NCBI RefSeq assembly: GCF_947495565.1 | Contig: NZ_CANLZM010000003.1 | Coordinates: 1-64,000 of the forward strand | DNA from: an uncultured Pontibacter sp. | GTDB taxonomy: Bacteria > Bacteroidota > Bacteroidia > Cytophagales > Hymenobacteraceae | DNA length: 64,000 nucleotides | Direction of reading: 5' to 3' | Shown: one piece after another, positions 26,303 through 36,614 of the stretch | How positions within the stretch are numbered: position 1 is the stretch's first letter | Layout of the letters: every line of letters starts with the position of its first letter | The notes under the pieces: model-generated | Told to the model about the DNA's origin: nothing | Seen by the model: only the letters and a program-made list of their open reading frames with translations | The model's database searches: none | Program-made: the position numbers and the translations under genes

Positions 26303-29300
26303 TTATTGCAGGCTTACCCGCAGCTGAACGCCTCCCTCGGTTACGCTGTTGCGGAACGAAGTAGAGATTTTAGGGTCTGAAACTGTACGTAATACATAGA
26401 ACTGCAGGTTCAGGCGCTGGCTCAGTACGTAATCTACAGTTGGGCGCAGCTGCAGCTGGCGTGTACCGTTGGTGATCTGGTTCTGGCTGCGCTCTACACC
26501 CGCGTCGTCTGTAAATATGGCGCGTTGCACGGTTTGGTTGTCCCGCACCTGCAGGTCCAGGCGCATGGTCAGTTCATTGTCCAGCGTCGTGTTTGTAAAC
26601 GGCACTTTAAAGCTGGTGGTGCTGTAGCCGAAGCCTACTACATAATCCTTCACATTCGTTTCGGTAATCTGCGCATTCGTCAGGTTCAGCGACAGGTTGC
26701 GCTCCAATTTATACTCCAGACGGCCGGTAAGGTTAGTTTTTGTTCTGAAGTTAACCCCCAGCAGCGGAGCCAGGCGCTCTACCACAGTTAGTTGGTTTAC
26801 GATGTAGTATGGCTCTATCCGCCCGAATTCATTTAGCTGCGTCGGGAAACCGTTTGGCTCCTGCTGGTAAGCCAGCGAGGTAGAGTAGCTGGTAATATTG
26901 TAGCTTGAGTTGTAGGCATGCAGAATGCTGATCTGGCTAAACCATTTCTGGAAGATCGGCAGGCGCTCTAGGCCGTTATACGTTACGCTCCAGTTCGGAA
27001 TAGGCAGGCGGCTGAACGGGTTCTCCGCGTTCGCTTCATATCCGTTTATTTCCCTACCCTGGTAAGCATACAGGAATGACTTCAGCAACACCTCTTGCGA
27101 GTTAAGGCTATACCCTGAGTCTCCGGCGGCGGCATTAGCGTCTGTCAGCTTGTCGCGCACCACATGGCGGTTCCGTACAAACTGATCAAAGGCGTCTGAT
27201 AAACCATCATCCGTAGACTCAAACAAGGTGCCCAGTGCCATAAACGAAGTGCTGAAAGCGCCGGAGGTAAAAGGATTCTGGCGTTGGTCTGCTGTGCCTA
27301 CGTTGCCAAAATCGTCAAACTCTTTGCGGTAAAACACCTCCTCAATCTCAGACTTTGCCCGACGCACATCCACTGTCACGTTAAAGTTACGGAAAGGCTC
27401 CAGATTGGCACGGCCTGTAAATGTTTCGCTGTAAATGCCGCTGAAAGGTGTGTTTAAGTATTGGCTGCTATCAGTATACCAGCCGTTGCGGTTGGCGCGG
27501 CTATACAATTCGTGCAGGTCGTACTGCTTACCAAGTATAAACGGCACACCTGGTGCTTCAAAGCGATCATCAAAACCGAATATCTCTGTATCCGGCAGGT
27601 AGCCCGGCAGCATGGAGCCACGGTTCTGTAAGTATGTTACGTTCAGAGAGCGTGTCATCATCAGTACCCGTGCCAGGCCTTTCAGGAACTTCAGGTCAGC
27701 TGGAGCCTTAGCAGCGGCTGTGTCTGTAGCGGCAGCCGGAACCGGTTTGGCAGGCGTTGGCGAGTTTACGTTTTTCAGGAATTTTACCTTGTTGTACAGC
27801 TTTACCAAATCTACTCTACCGTTCACGCTAAACTCCACGTTATTTTCAGCCGTGTTGCCAAGCCTGAAAGTGGTGTCCTGGTTCAGAGCTGTGGAGCCAG
27901 CCGTCCAGATATAGGTGGTGGCGTAGCGGGTGTCGGCGCTCAACCAGTCTGTCAGCGGAAACTTCTCGAAAGGCAGTTTATAGTTTAAGGCGATGAGCTG
28001 GTTAAAGTTTGTGTTACGCCCTCCGCTCAGCAGGTTTTCTCTGATCGTTTCGTTTTTGTATTGCAAGGAATCTATATCGCTGTTTACACGGCCATCCGGC
28101 TCATCCACCACAGAGCGGTTCGTGGCAGTATAGTCCAGCGAGAGGCTCTTGGTCAGGTCCCAGCGCATGTCGTAAATGCGGTTAAAGAAGAAGGACTTCT
28201 GGAACACCGGCTCGATGCCTCTGGTTGTAACAAAACGAGTTTCCGGGTCAGGGCGCTGCAAGTATGTTTCGTTGTAGAAACGGTTCAGGTCAGCCCGGAA
28301 CGAGAAGCGGCTCGGCAACAGCGAAAAGTTAAAGTCTTTGATCAGGCGCAGGTACGGTGAGTTCAGTTTCTCGCTGTTGGCAAACGGCTGATAGCTTCTC
28401 GGTGCGTTATCATAAGTATAAGCCAGGCCGCCAGTATAGGTTTTCGTATAATCGCGGTCGGTTTCGATGTCAGAGAACAGGCGTTCGGAGTAAGAGTAGG
28501 AGAGGGCAAAATTCTCAATGTCATAAACACGAACTTTATCCTCAGGGTTTGTCCGCTCCTTGCGTACGTTTAGCAAACTTATACTTCTGCGCGTCTCCTG
28601 TGTAATTACTTCTTTTTTGTAGGCATCGCGCGCCTCGTCATCATCAAACTTGGTCAGCGACTGCTCCAGCGGCATGTCTTTGTCCAGCGGGTCGTACTGG
28701 GGCTGAGCGGTGGTTACGCCATACTGCACCGTCATAGGCACTTTTACGCCCCACTGCTCTGGCAAAAATTTGTCCAGCACCATGTTGGCACTCACATCAA
28801 ACTGAGCAATGTCATCTCTGGAGCGCAGCGACAGGGGCTGCTGTAGCCCGCCAAAACCTACCGTAGTATAAGCACCAGTGGCCGTTACGTTGGCAAAGTC
28901 AGCCAGTTTAGCATTCAGGCGGGCGTTGGAGGCCCAACCAGTTCGGTTCACAAAGTCAGCCACGCGCAGCTCGTTTACCCAGATACAGGCCGAGTGCTGG
29001 CGAGCATCCGTGTTAACATCAGATGGGTTCCGGATACCGATCATGATACCCTCTACTTCGCTAAAATCCGGGTTGCCCACTATGCGTATTATCTTGCCAT
29101 CGGCAGTATTTACGGAGTAGGGTGCAAAGATACTGCCCGGTGCCTTTTTGTTCCTTTCCGCTTTGGCATCCACCAGCTCCTGCAGCGGAATGTTTACCTC
29201 GTTTTCGGTTGGCCAGATAGCTGTTGCCGTGTTGCTGCCGGGCGGTGTGAACTTCAGCGGCACTACATACTCGTAATAATTTTGCGTAAAGTCTGTGCCG

Positions 29301-32300
29301 ATACGGATAAATGCCTGCATCTCGCCATCCTGTATGCCCGGCTCATCCGACTGTGCATGTATAAACATCTTCAGCTCTTTATAAGCAAGCAGGTCCAGGT
29401 TAATGTTTTTGAACACCGCTTTAGAGAAAGAGTCTTTTAGGTCTTCCACGCATAGTTGCAGCGACTGCTCATTCTGGCGGCGGTCGTTGGTAGAGGCGTA
29501 GTCGCGGAGGCGGTCAATGCCCGGAGGAACCACGTATGGGATGCTGTTTTCTGATACTTGGTTCTGCGGTCCGTTTTCTTCGATGTTAACTGTTGATACC
29601 GTAAAGCTGCGGGCATCGTCGGTACAGGTAAGGCAAGGCGTGCCCTCCGTCAGTGGCTGCTCAAACTTGCGCCATTGGTTGGCTATAAACTGAAACTGGG
29701 CCATACGCAGCACCACAGGGTCGGAGAAGCCGGTCATGTACAGGCGCATGAAGCGAATAGACTTAAAGCCGTTGATGTTGCCCACAGAACCTGTTGGCTG
29801 GCGCACTGGCACCCGGAACTGATACCAGGTTGCCCCGGCATTGCTTTCCACTTTATCCACTATGTAGTTTTGCCCAATATTCAGTTGGCCCGGCGTCAGG
29901 TTGATTTTATACTCGTAATACTGCTCCAGGTCTGTGATAACGTTATCCCCGTTCAGGTCTTCTTTATCCGGAAAGGCGTAGTTGGCAAAGCGGCTGTTCT
30001 CCGGGGAGTTGTTCTCCATGCCATTGAAGTTCTTGTAGCGCTGCAGGATGCCTGCGTTTTGCTGATCATAAACCGGGTCAAGGTGATGGAAGAAGTTATC
30101 AGCCGATGGGTCGTCTATTACCGATTGCGGCGGTGTACCTGGTATGCGATCCAGAAATGTATTCCGGAAGAAAGTAGCCTCATCCGCATCATTTAAGCCA
30201 TCAAGTCCGATATCCTGCCGCTGCCTGCCGCCCGGTATGCCTGTAAACGCGTCTGTCAGGAACTGCTGCTGTGTTATACGTCCCCAGATTGTTTCCTCCA
30301 GGTTCTGAACATCAGTGGCATCGGCGGGCAAACCGTTTTCAAAAGCATATTCGTTGTCCTTCAGGATATCCTCGGATACATTACCTAAGTTAAGCACCAG
30401 CTGGCCCGGATCCTGGCTATTGATGTTTCCTTCAAATGCACCGTCCCTGCCCTTTGCACCTGACATAAACGGGTCCATCATCCAGAACTCCACATACTCA
30501 ATGTTGGCATTGTCGAAATCTGTATCAAAGGATATCTCACGGCTGATGCCGCCCCAATTATTACGCGGGTCGCCTGTCAGCAGGCCCTGCGGTGTTAAGT
30601 TAGGGTTGTAGTTATACTGGCCACGCTCACGAGGGTAGTAAGCCAAGTCAAAAGTATACTCAAAGCTGTTGGATACCTCTGCATCACGTCCCGGGAAAAT
30701 TTCAGTTCTCCTAACTGGGCGCACATAATGGTTCTCAAGCTCCTGATCCGTAATATTGTCCGGCTTGAGGTTATTGTTGTCGCGGTAGAAAATCTGATCT
30801 ACCGTATACCAGGCAAGCTTGGCGCGGTTGTAAGAATATTCTAAACCTTGCCCAGGTATAAGCGGGGCAGGAGTGGCCGCCACGCGCCAGGTGCTGTTGT
30901 TAAAGCCACCCAGGCTGTACGGTGTTTCGGCTCCTTCAAAATCATCCAGGTAAGAGGCTCCGTCTTCGTTGGCGTTGGATTTGGACTTGGCCGGAACCAG
31001 CTGCGCAAACTCACTGCTAAAAGTAATCAGCGAAGGTGCTTTTGTCTGGATCAGCGGAATGGCGTCCACAAAGCGCGTCAGCATCCTGGACTCCTTCTGC
31101 ATATTTACATCGAAGCCGTAGATGGTGTTGTTGGTTGGCTCGTCGCCTATACTTACGCGGTTAATAAAAGTCTGTTCGTTTAGGTGCAGCACCGTGGCTC
31201 CTAAGTTAACGTCATCGTTCAGGCGGTAGTCGAAACGGGCGCCCAGCATGGTGCGTGGCTGTATGTTCAGCAGCTCAGCCTTTTCATAGGTCACGCGCAG
31301 GTCGTTGGCCGAGTTAAGGTAGCTTGGGTTCAAAATTTTGATGCGGCCAAGGTCGTAGAACACCTGGTAATCGGTGCCTTCCTGCAGGCGTGTGCCGCCA
31401 GAGTACACGGCCACTGACCCTTCTGCAATCTGGAAGCCCGGCAGCATGATTTCGTCTGTGGCAGTAGAACGTACCCTGCCTTTGATGTAAAATTTCGCCT
31501 TTACATTGTTCTGCTGCACATCGGTCTGCGTCTGCTCATAAAGCTCCTGAAACACGTACTGCTCAATAAGATTAGGGTAGCCTTCCAGCCTGCTGGCCAG
31601 GTAGTCGCCAAATGGCTCTACCTGCGGGAAGTATATGCGGCCGCTCTCAGTGTCTATTGTAATACCTGGTAGAAAGTCAAAGTTGCCGTCGCTTGGCTTA
31701 TCGTTGTTTGAGTTAACGTTATCCAGGTTAAGCACCTCCACCAGCGGAATGTTCTGGATCGGGCTCGGCTCTTTTATACTTGTCAGGTCTACGCCTGTCT
31801 CGTCATCCTTGTAAACGATCTGCAGTTTAAAGTCTTCACGGTTTATTTGTGTAGCATCCAGAGCATACACGTTTTTCATCATCAGGTCCCAGGTTGGGTA
31901 GTCCAAAGATGGGTTAGTGGCGCGCAGCAACTTCATGTGTATTACCTGATCAGACTCCAGGTTCTGGTAGCTATCCATCAACTCGCCAACCTGATAGGTT
32001 TTGCCGTTGTAGGTATACTCAAAGGCTATACCCAGCACCTGGTCGGGCAGCAGGGCGGAGTTAAGGGAGATATACCCTAGCTGCGGATTAAATTTATACT
32101 CATTGGGCTCCAGTTTACGCGCGCGCACATGCTCAAAGTCTATTCCTTTTTCCAGCCCCAGCGACTGCAGGTAGCCATCCACACGGGAGTTGCTGCGGGC
32201 AGCGCTGTTCTGCGGTGAAACACGACTGTAAAGCGAGTTGGCCTGGTTATCGGCAGGGGCAGTGGCAGGTCTGCCATTATCGAAGGTCTCACGGAAAGGG

Positions 32301-33475
32301 TTAGCTTCGCCGAGGTCCATATAAGCCACCATGTTGCGGAGATTCTCTGTAGAGCGGCTGTTGTTGGTTACATAAAGTTCCACGCGCCGTATCACGATAC
32401 CTGAATTTACGAGCGGCAGGTTTTTAAGCGCATCATTGTAACGGCTTCTGAAGAACTGCGACAGGTAGAAGTGGCGATCGCGGTCATAGCCATCTACCCT
32501 AATCTCGAAAGGCTTATTCTGGCCACCATTCTGGATGACAACCTCATCGTTAGTGCCACGCACACTGGAGGCAATGGTGGTAACACCGAGGCGGCCAAAC
32601 TGCAGCTGCGCCTTCACGCCAAACAGGTTCTGTGCACCTGTTATAAGCGAGTTGTTGAGCGGCAGGCTTACGTTACCGGCCTCCACCTTACGTATAATTT
32701 CCTCTTCGTAGCCGGTATAATCCAGCTTCATGTTGTTCTCGAAGTCGAAGTTGGCGTTGTTGTCCCAGTTAAAGTTCAGGCGCATTTTCTCGCCTATCTT
32801 ACCTACCAGATTCAAGGAGATATTTTGCTCAAAGTCAAAGTCGCCGGTGCGTTGCTGGCTGAGCGGTATGGTTGGGTTCTCGTTACGGTTAAAGCGGGCG
32901 CCAAACTTCAACGATACGTTACCATTTGGCTGAATATCCACATAATTACCCCCGAAGATCCGATCAAACACCGGACTGATGTATAGTTTAGGTATCAGGC
33001 GGTTGCTGCTTACCACACTCTCGCCATCCAGGCCAGCAGATTTAGCGCGCCAATAGTTACGGATAGCCTCACGCTGCTGCCACTCCGAGTACTCCCGCAT
33101 CGACATAGAAGATGGCGGACGGTACATGATACTATCGCCAATGGTTTCAGTAATGTTGTACTGCTGCAGGCTATCATCCAACTCCACGTTCAGCTGCAGG
33201 TTACTGGGTTGGCCCAGCAACAAAGGAGAGTTGCTGCTGCGGGCGCCGAAAGGGTTGCCGTAGCGGTCGGAGGGGGTAAAAGTTGGTTTGCGGCTCGGAA
33301 TATACTTGGCCGTATCCTGACGAACGGTGTCTTGCCAGTGCAAGAAGCTTTGAAGTATACCGGCATTATACTGATCTGGCACGCGCAGCCCTTCCGCCCG
33401 AGACCACCAGGCCAACAAAGAAACAGTAGCAACCGTGGCAAGCAGCAGGTTGTGCTTTTTACTTTTCCAGATCAA
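26303..33475 (-). CDS. sprA: T9SS outer-membrane translocon SprA
   Basis: A giant 2390-residue outer-membrane protein that matches SprA (Sov in Porphyromonas) in size and texture. It begins with a membrane segment (MIWKSKKHNLLLATVATVSL), continues through repeated SprA blocks such as NVSLKFGARFNRNENPTIPLSQQ and GYEEEIIRKVEAGNVSLPL, and ends in amphipathic barrel strands (GGVQLRVSLQ). Known SprA forms a single-chain 36-strand pore through which T9SS cargo crosses, with PorV capping it. Start is TTG at 33475, because no early ATG exists and the signal follows directly. It lies 16 bases downstream of ruvA, as in many Bacteroidota. Confidence 0.95.
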   Translation of the reverse strand: MIWKSKKHNLLLATVATVSLLAWWSRAEGLRVPDQYNAGILQSFLHWQDTVRQDTAKYIPSRKPTFTPSDRYGNPFGARSSNSPLLLGQPSNLQLNVELDDSLQQYNITETIGDSIMYRPPSSMSMREYSEWQQREAIRNYWRAKSAGLDGESVVSSNRLIPKLYISPVFDRIFGGNYVDIQPNGNVSLKFGARFNRNENPTIPLSQQRTGDFDFEQNISLNLVGKIGEKMRLNFNWDNNANFDFENNMKLDYTGYEEEIIRKVEAGNVSLPLNNSLITGAQNLFGVKAQLQFGRLGVTTIASSVRGTNDEVVIQNGGQNKPFEIRVDGYDRDRHFYLSQFFRSRYNDALKNLPLVNSGIVIRRVELYVTNNSRSTENLRNMVAYMDLGEANPFRETFDNGRPATAPADNQANSLYSRVSPQNSAARSNSRVDGYLQSLGLEKGIDFEHVRARKLEPNEYKFNPQLGYISLNSALLPDQVLGIAFEYTYNGKTYQVGELMDSYQNLESDQVIHMKLLRATNPSLDYPTWDLMMKNVYALDATQINREDFKLQIVYKDDETGVDLTSIKEPSPIQNIPLVEVLNLDNVNSNNDKPSDGNFDFLPGITIDTESGRIYFPQVEPFGDYLASRLEGYPNLIEQYVFQELYEQTQTDVQQNNVKAKFYIKGRVRSTATDEIMLPGFQIAEGSVAVYSGGTRLQEGTDYQVFYDLGRIKILNPSYLNSANDLRVTYEKAELLNIQPRTMLGARFDYRLNDDVNLGATVLHLNEQTFINRVSIGDEPTNNTIYGFDVNMQKESRMLTRFVDAIPLIQTKAPSLITFSSEFAQLVPAKSKSNANEDGASYLDDFEGAETPYSLGGFNNSTWRVAATPAPLIPGQGLEYSYNRAKLAWYTVDQIFYRDNNNLKPDNITDQELENHYVRPVRRTEIFPGRDAEVSNSFEYTFDLAYYPRERGQYNYNPNLTPQGLLTGDPRNNWGGISREISFDTDFDNANIEYVEFWMMDPFMSGAKGRDGAFEGNINSQDPGQLVLNLGNVSEDILKDNEYAFENGLPADATDVQNLEETIWGRITQQQFLTDAFTGIPGGRQRQDIGLDGLNDADEATFFRNTFLDRIPGTPPQSVIDDPSADNFFHHLDPVYDQQNAGILQRYKNFNGMENNSPENSRFANYAFPDKEDLNGDNVITDLEQYYEYKINLTPGQLNIGQNYIVDKVESNAGATWYQFRVPVRQPTGSVGNINGFKSIRFMRLYMTGFSDPVVLRMAQFQFIANQWRKFEQPLTEGTPCLTCTDDARSFTVSTVNIEENGPQNQVSENSIPYVVPPGIDRLRDYASTNDRRQNEQSLQLCVEDLKDSFSKAVFKNINLDLLAYKELKMFIHAQSDEPGIQDGEMQAFIRIGTDFTQNYYEYVVPLKFTPPGSNTATAIWPTENEVNIPLQELVDAKAERNKKAPGSIFAPYSVNTADGKIIRIVGNPDFSEVEGIMIGIRNPSDVNTDARQHSACIWVNELRVADFVNRTGWASNARLNAKLADFANVTATGAYTTVGFGGLQQPLSLRSRDDIAQFDVSANMVLDKFLPEQWGVKVPMTVQYGVTTAQPQYDPLDKDMPLEQSLTKFDDDEARDAYKKEVITQETRRSISLLNVRKERTNPEDKVRVYDIENFALSYSYSERLFSDIETDRDYTKTYTGGLAYTYDNAPRSYQPFANSEKLNSPYLRLIKDFNFSLLPSRFSFRADLNRFYNETYLQRPDPETRFVTTRGIEPVFQKSFFFNRIYDMRWDLTKSLSLDYTATNRSVVDEPDGRVNSDIDSLQYKNETIRENLLSGGRNTNFNQLIALNYKLPFEKFPLTDWLSADTRYATTYIWTAGSTALNQDTTFRLGNTAENNVEFSVNGRVDLVKLYNKVKFLKNVNSPTPAKPVPAAATDTAAAKAPADLKFLKGLARVLMMTRSLNVTYLQNRGSMLPGYLPDTEIFGFDDRFEAPGVPFILGKQYDLHELYSRANRNGWYTDSSQYLNTPFSGIYSETFTGRANLEPFRNFNVTVDVRRAKSEIEEVFYRKEFDDFGNVGTADQRQNPFTSGAFSTSFMALGTLFESTDDGLSDAFDQFVRNRHVVRDKLTDANAAAGDSGYSLNSQEVLLKSFLYAYQGREINGYEANAENPFSRLPIPNWSVTYNGLERLPIFQKWFSQISILHAYNSSYNITSYSTSLAYQQEPNGFPTQLNEFGRIEPYYIVNQLTVVERLAPLLGVNFRTKTNLTGRLEYKLERNLSLNLTNAQITETNVKDYVVGFGYSTTSFKVPFTNTTLDNELTMRLDLQVRDNQTVQRAIFTDDAGVERSQNQITNGTRQLQLRPTVDYVLSQRLNLQFYVLRTVSDPKISTSFRNSVTEGGVQLRVSLQ

Positions 33476-33491
33476 AATAGGATATTCTCTC

Positions 33492-34082
33492 TTATGAAGA
33501 TTTCAACGCAAACTTAATCAACTCCTCAACACTCAGATTTCCTCCCTCGCGTTTGATAATGGCATCCAACGTTTTCTCGGCAACGTTCTTGGCAAAGCCC
33601 AAAGTTACTAATGCTGATAACGCCTCGGCACGGTTCGTATTGTGTGCAGCAGCAGAGGCAGGAGCGTCCGATAGCAGTACCTCTTTTTTTATTTTATCCT
33701 TCAGCTCCAGAATGATACGTTGGGCTGTTTTGGCTCCTATACCTTTCACGTGCTGTATAGTGCGCACATCCTCCCGAACGATAGCCTGTTGTATTTCCTC
33801 CACAGAGAGCGAAGAAAGGATCATCAGACCTGTATTCGGGCCAACGCCGGAAATGGAGATAAGATGCAAAAAAGCCTCTTTCTCTGCCACTGTAGTAAAG
33901 CCATACAAAGTATGGGCATCCTCTTTTATGTGCAGGTAAGTATGCAATTTGCAGCGCTCGCCTGCCGGTAACGAAGAGTAGGTGCTAAGCGAAATCTTGA
34001 TCTGATAACCTACGCCATTAGTTTCAATAATGACGTAGGTTGGATCTTTGTGCGTCAGCTTGCCATCGATATAGGCTATCAT
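33492..34082 (-). CDS. ruvA: Holliday junction branch-migration subunit RuvA
   Basis: A 196-residue protein with the N-terminal OB fold (MIAYIDGKLTHKDPTYVIIETNG), tandem helix-hairpin-helix motifs (SISGVGPNTGLMIL and HVKGIGAKTAQRIILELKDK), and a C-terminal UBA-like domain III (EALSALVTLGFAKNVAEKTL). It binds four-way DNA junctions and loads the RuvB motor. Its start codon abuts the maeB stop without a gap, so translation is coupled. ruvB is not in the window. Confidence 0.95.
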   Translation of the reverse strand: MIAYIDGKLTHKDPTYVIIETNGVGYQIKISLSTYSSLPAGERCKLHTYLHIKEDAHTLYGFTTVAEKEAFLHLISISGVGPNTGLMILSSLSVEEIQQAIVREDVRTIQHVKGIGAKTAQRIILELKDKIKKEVLLSDAPASAAAHNTNRAEALSALVTLGFAKNVAEKTLDAIIKREGGNLSVEELIKFALKSS

Positions 34083-36356
34083 CTATATATGTTGATTATT
34101 ATAGTTCTGAGCATCTACGACAGCAATGGCCACCATGTTCACGATATCGCGGATGGAAGAGCCAAGCTGAAGAATATGTACTGGTTTGCGCATGCCCATC
34201 AGCACGGGGCCGATCACCTCAACGCCACCTATTTCCTGCAGCACCTTATAGGCAATGTTGCCTGATGTAAGGGTAGGGAAGATTAATGTGTTAGCGCCTT
34301 TCTCAGCTAACTCGCTAAACGGATAATGCTCGCGCAACAGGCTTTTGTTCAAAGCAGTATTGGCTTGCATCTCGCCATCTATCAGCAACTCCGGGTAACG
34401 CTTTTTAGCCTTCTGCACCGCCTCTGCGGCCTTGTTCGGAATATCGCCCCGCACAGAGCCAAAGTTAGAGTAGGAGAGCATGGCTACGCGCGGCTCGGTA
34501 TCGAAGAAGCGAACCGTACGGGCTGTAAGGCCAATAATATCTACCAGTTCGTCTGCAGTTGGGTTTACGTTTACCGTAGTATCTGAGAAGAAGTATGGCT
34601 CTTTAGGGCCAAGTATAATATACATGCCGGCCACCTTATTTATACCTTCTTCCACGCCTACCACTTGCAGGGCCGGAGTTATGGTTTTAGAGTAGTCGCG
34701 GGTAAGGCCAGAGATAAGTGCGTCTGCCTCTCCTGTATTCAGCATCATGCTGCCAAAGTAGTTGCGGTCGCGCATCAGTCGTTGCGCATCGAAAAGGGTC
34801 AGGCCTTTGCGCTGGCGCATCTGGTACAACTGCTGCGCATACTCTTCTTTTTTAGCCTCTTCGGTTATTGGGTTAATGATTTGCACACCCTCCAGGTCCA
34901 TGTTGTTTTCTGCAATAATGGCTTGGATGCGCTCTGGGTTACCTAAAAGTATAGGATTGGCAATGCGCTGCTCCTTCACGATCTGGGCAGCCTTCAGTAT
35001 TTTATAATGGTCTGCCTCGGCAAACACCACTGTTTTAGGGTCTTTCTTCGCCTGTGTGGTAATGCGCGACATCAGCTTCTGGTCGATGCCGATGCGCTCC
35101 TTAAGCTCCTGCTCGTAAGCCTCCCAGTCGGTGATCGGCTTGCGGGCCACACCGCTTTCCATGGCGGCCTTTGCCACTGCCGGAGATACGGTGGTGATCA
35201 GACGTGGGTCCAGTGGTTTTGGTATAAGATAAAAGCGTCCGAAACTGATTGTATTATCGCCATAGGCTTTGTTCACAATCTCCGGTATGGGTTCTTTCGC
35301 CAGTTCGGCCAGCGCGCGCACAGCGGCCAGTTTCATTTCCTCGTTTATCTCGGTAGCACGCACATCCAAGGCACCTCTGAAAATGTATGGAAAACCAAGT
35401 ACGTTGTTTACCTGGTTAGGATGATCTGAGCGACCAGTGGCCATAATCAGATCCTCACGCGTAGCCATTGCTGCCTCGTAAGGTATTTCCGGGTCCGGGT
35501 TGGCCAGTGCGAAAATGATCGGGTCGTTTGCCATCAGTTGCACGTACTGAGGCGGCAGCACATTGCCTGCTGAAAGGCCTACAAACACATCCGCATCTTG
35601 CATAGCCTCCTGCAGCGTATTGATTTTACGTGTGGTCACAAACTGCGCTCTGTAGATATCCAGGTCATTGCGTTCTGGGCGTATAATTCCGTCCTTATCA
35701 AACATGACGATGTTATCGAGCTGCACACCCAGAGATACGTAAAGTTTGGCACAGGCAATGGCAGCGGCTCCGGCGCCGTTTATCACCATTTTAATCTCAT
35801 CGATTTTCTTAGCTACCAGCTCCAGCGCATTCAGGAGGGCAGCAGATGAGATAATAGCAGTGCCGTGCTGATCATCGTGCATCAGCGGGATATTCATTTG
35901 CGTTTTCAGTGCATTTTCTATCTTGAAGCTCTCCGGCGCCTTTATATCCTCCAGGTTGATACCACCAAATGTCGGCTCCAGCGATTTTACAATACGGATG
36001 AACTCCTCCGGATCTGTGCTGTCAATTTCAATGTCAAATACATCAATACCGGCAAACTTTTTGAAAAGCACGCCTTTCCCTTCCATTACTGGCTTAGACG
36101 CGTCGGGGCCTATGTTGCCAAGACCCAATACGGCCGTACCGTTAGAGATTACACCTACCAGGTTGCCCTTAGCGGTATACTTATATACATTATCTTTATC
36201 AGCGTAAATTTCCTTGCAAGGTTCTGCAACACCCGGAGAGTATGCCAGTGCTAAATCGTGCTGCGTACTCACCATTTTGGTTGGTACTACCTCAATCTTG
36301 CCGGGCTTGCCGTCCATGTGATAATTAAGGGCGTCCTCTTTGTTTACTTTAATCAT
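34083..36356 (-). CDS. maeB: NADP-dependent malic enzyme with phosphotransacetylase-like domain
   Basis: A 757-residue two-part protein. Residues 1-430 are a malic enzyme, with [36 protein letters not shown] and the NAD(P)-binding [16 protein letters not shown]. Residues 430-757 resemble phosphate acetyltransferase ([46 protein letters not shown]). It turns malate into pyruvate and CO2 and makes NADPH. In MaeB the second domain is regulatory and binds acetyl-CoA. First gene of the maeB-ruvA-sprA run, with a TATCTTTG promoter box about 120 bases upstream. Confidence 0.94.
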   Translation of the reverse strand: MIKVNKEDALNYHMDGKPGKIEVVPTKMVSTQHDLALAYSPGVAEPCKEIYADKDNVYKYTAKGNLVGVISNGTAVLGLGNIGPDASKPVMEGKGVLFKKFAGIDVFDIEIDSTDPEEFIRIVKSLEPTFGGINLEDIKAPESFKIENALKTQMNIPLMHDDQHGTAIISSAALLNALELVAKKIDEIKMVINGAGAAAIACAKLYVSLGVQLDNIVMFDKDGIIRPERNDLDIYRAQFVTTRKINTLQEAMQDADVFVGLSAGNVLPPQYVQLMANDPIIFALANPDPEIPYEAAMATREDLIMATGRSDHPNQVNNVLGFPYIFRGALDVRATEINEEMKLAAVRALAELAKEPIPEIVNKAYGDNTISFGRFYLIPKPLDPRLITTVSPAVAKAAMESGVARKPITDWEAYEQELKERIGIDQKLMSRITTQAKKDPKTVVFAEADHYKILKAAQIVKEQRIANPILLGNPERIQAIIAENNMDLEGVQIINPITEEAKKEEYAQQLYQMRQRKGLTLFDAQRLMRDRNYFGSMMLNTGEADALISGLTRDYSKTITPALQVVGVEEGINKVAGMYIILGPKEPYFFSDTTVNVNPTADELVDIIGLTARTVRFFDTEPRVAMLSYSNFGSVRGDIPNKAAEAVQKAKKRYPELLIDGEMQANTALNKSLLREHYPFSELAEKGANTLIFPTLTSGNIAYKVLQEIGGVEVIGPVLMGMRKPVHILQLGSSIRDIVNMVAIAVVDAQNYNNQHI

Positions 36357-36478
36357 TTGTTGTGTTGTTGTAAGTAATGTACTCTCTCAGCCGGGTTACA
36401 CGTCTTTAACTTTTCCCCAAGTATATCTGGTTAAAGACCAATTTTATAAGAATTTACCGTTAATCCAAAGCTGACCTT

Positions 36479-36486
36479 CAAAGATA
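36479..36486 (-). promoter_or_regulatory. TAnnTTTG -7 box upstream of maeB
   Basis: Reads TATCTTTG on the minus strand about 120 bases before the maeB ATG, with a TTTCTG near the -33 position. It is the likely promoter of maeB-ruvA-sprA. Confidence 0.45.
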
Positions 36487-36563
36487 AGTGGTGCAATAGT
36501 TATGAGTGCAGAAATTATTATTTTTTTAACATCGCTGCATATTTGTAACACATTATAAACAAA

Positions 36564-36589
36564 GAGCACCTCCTGTAAAGAAGGTGCTC
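36564..36589 (-). terminator. Terminator after mltD
   Basis: GAGCACCT (36564-36571) pairs with AGGTGCTC (36582-36589). On the minus strand it is followed by TTTGTTT. It lies 26 bases past the mltD stop. Confidence 0.75.
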
Positions 36590-36614
36590 CTGGCGTAGCA
36601 AATGCTACTGTTGC

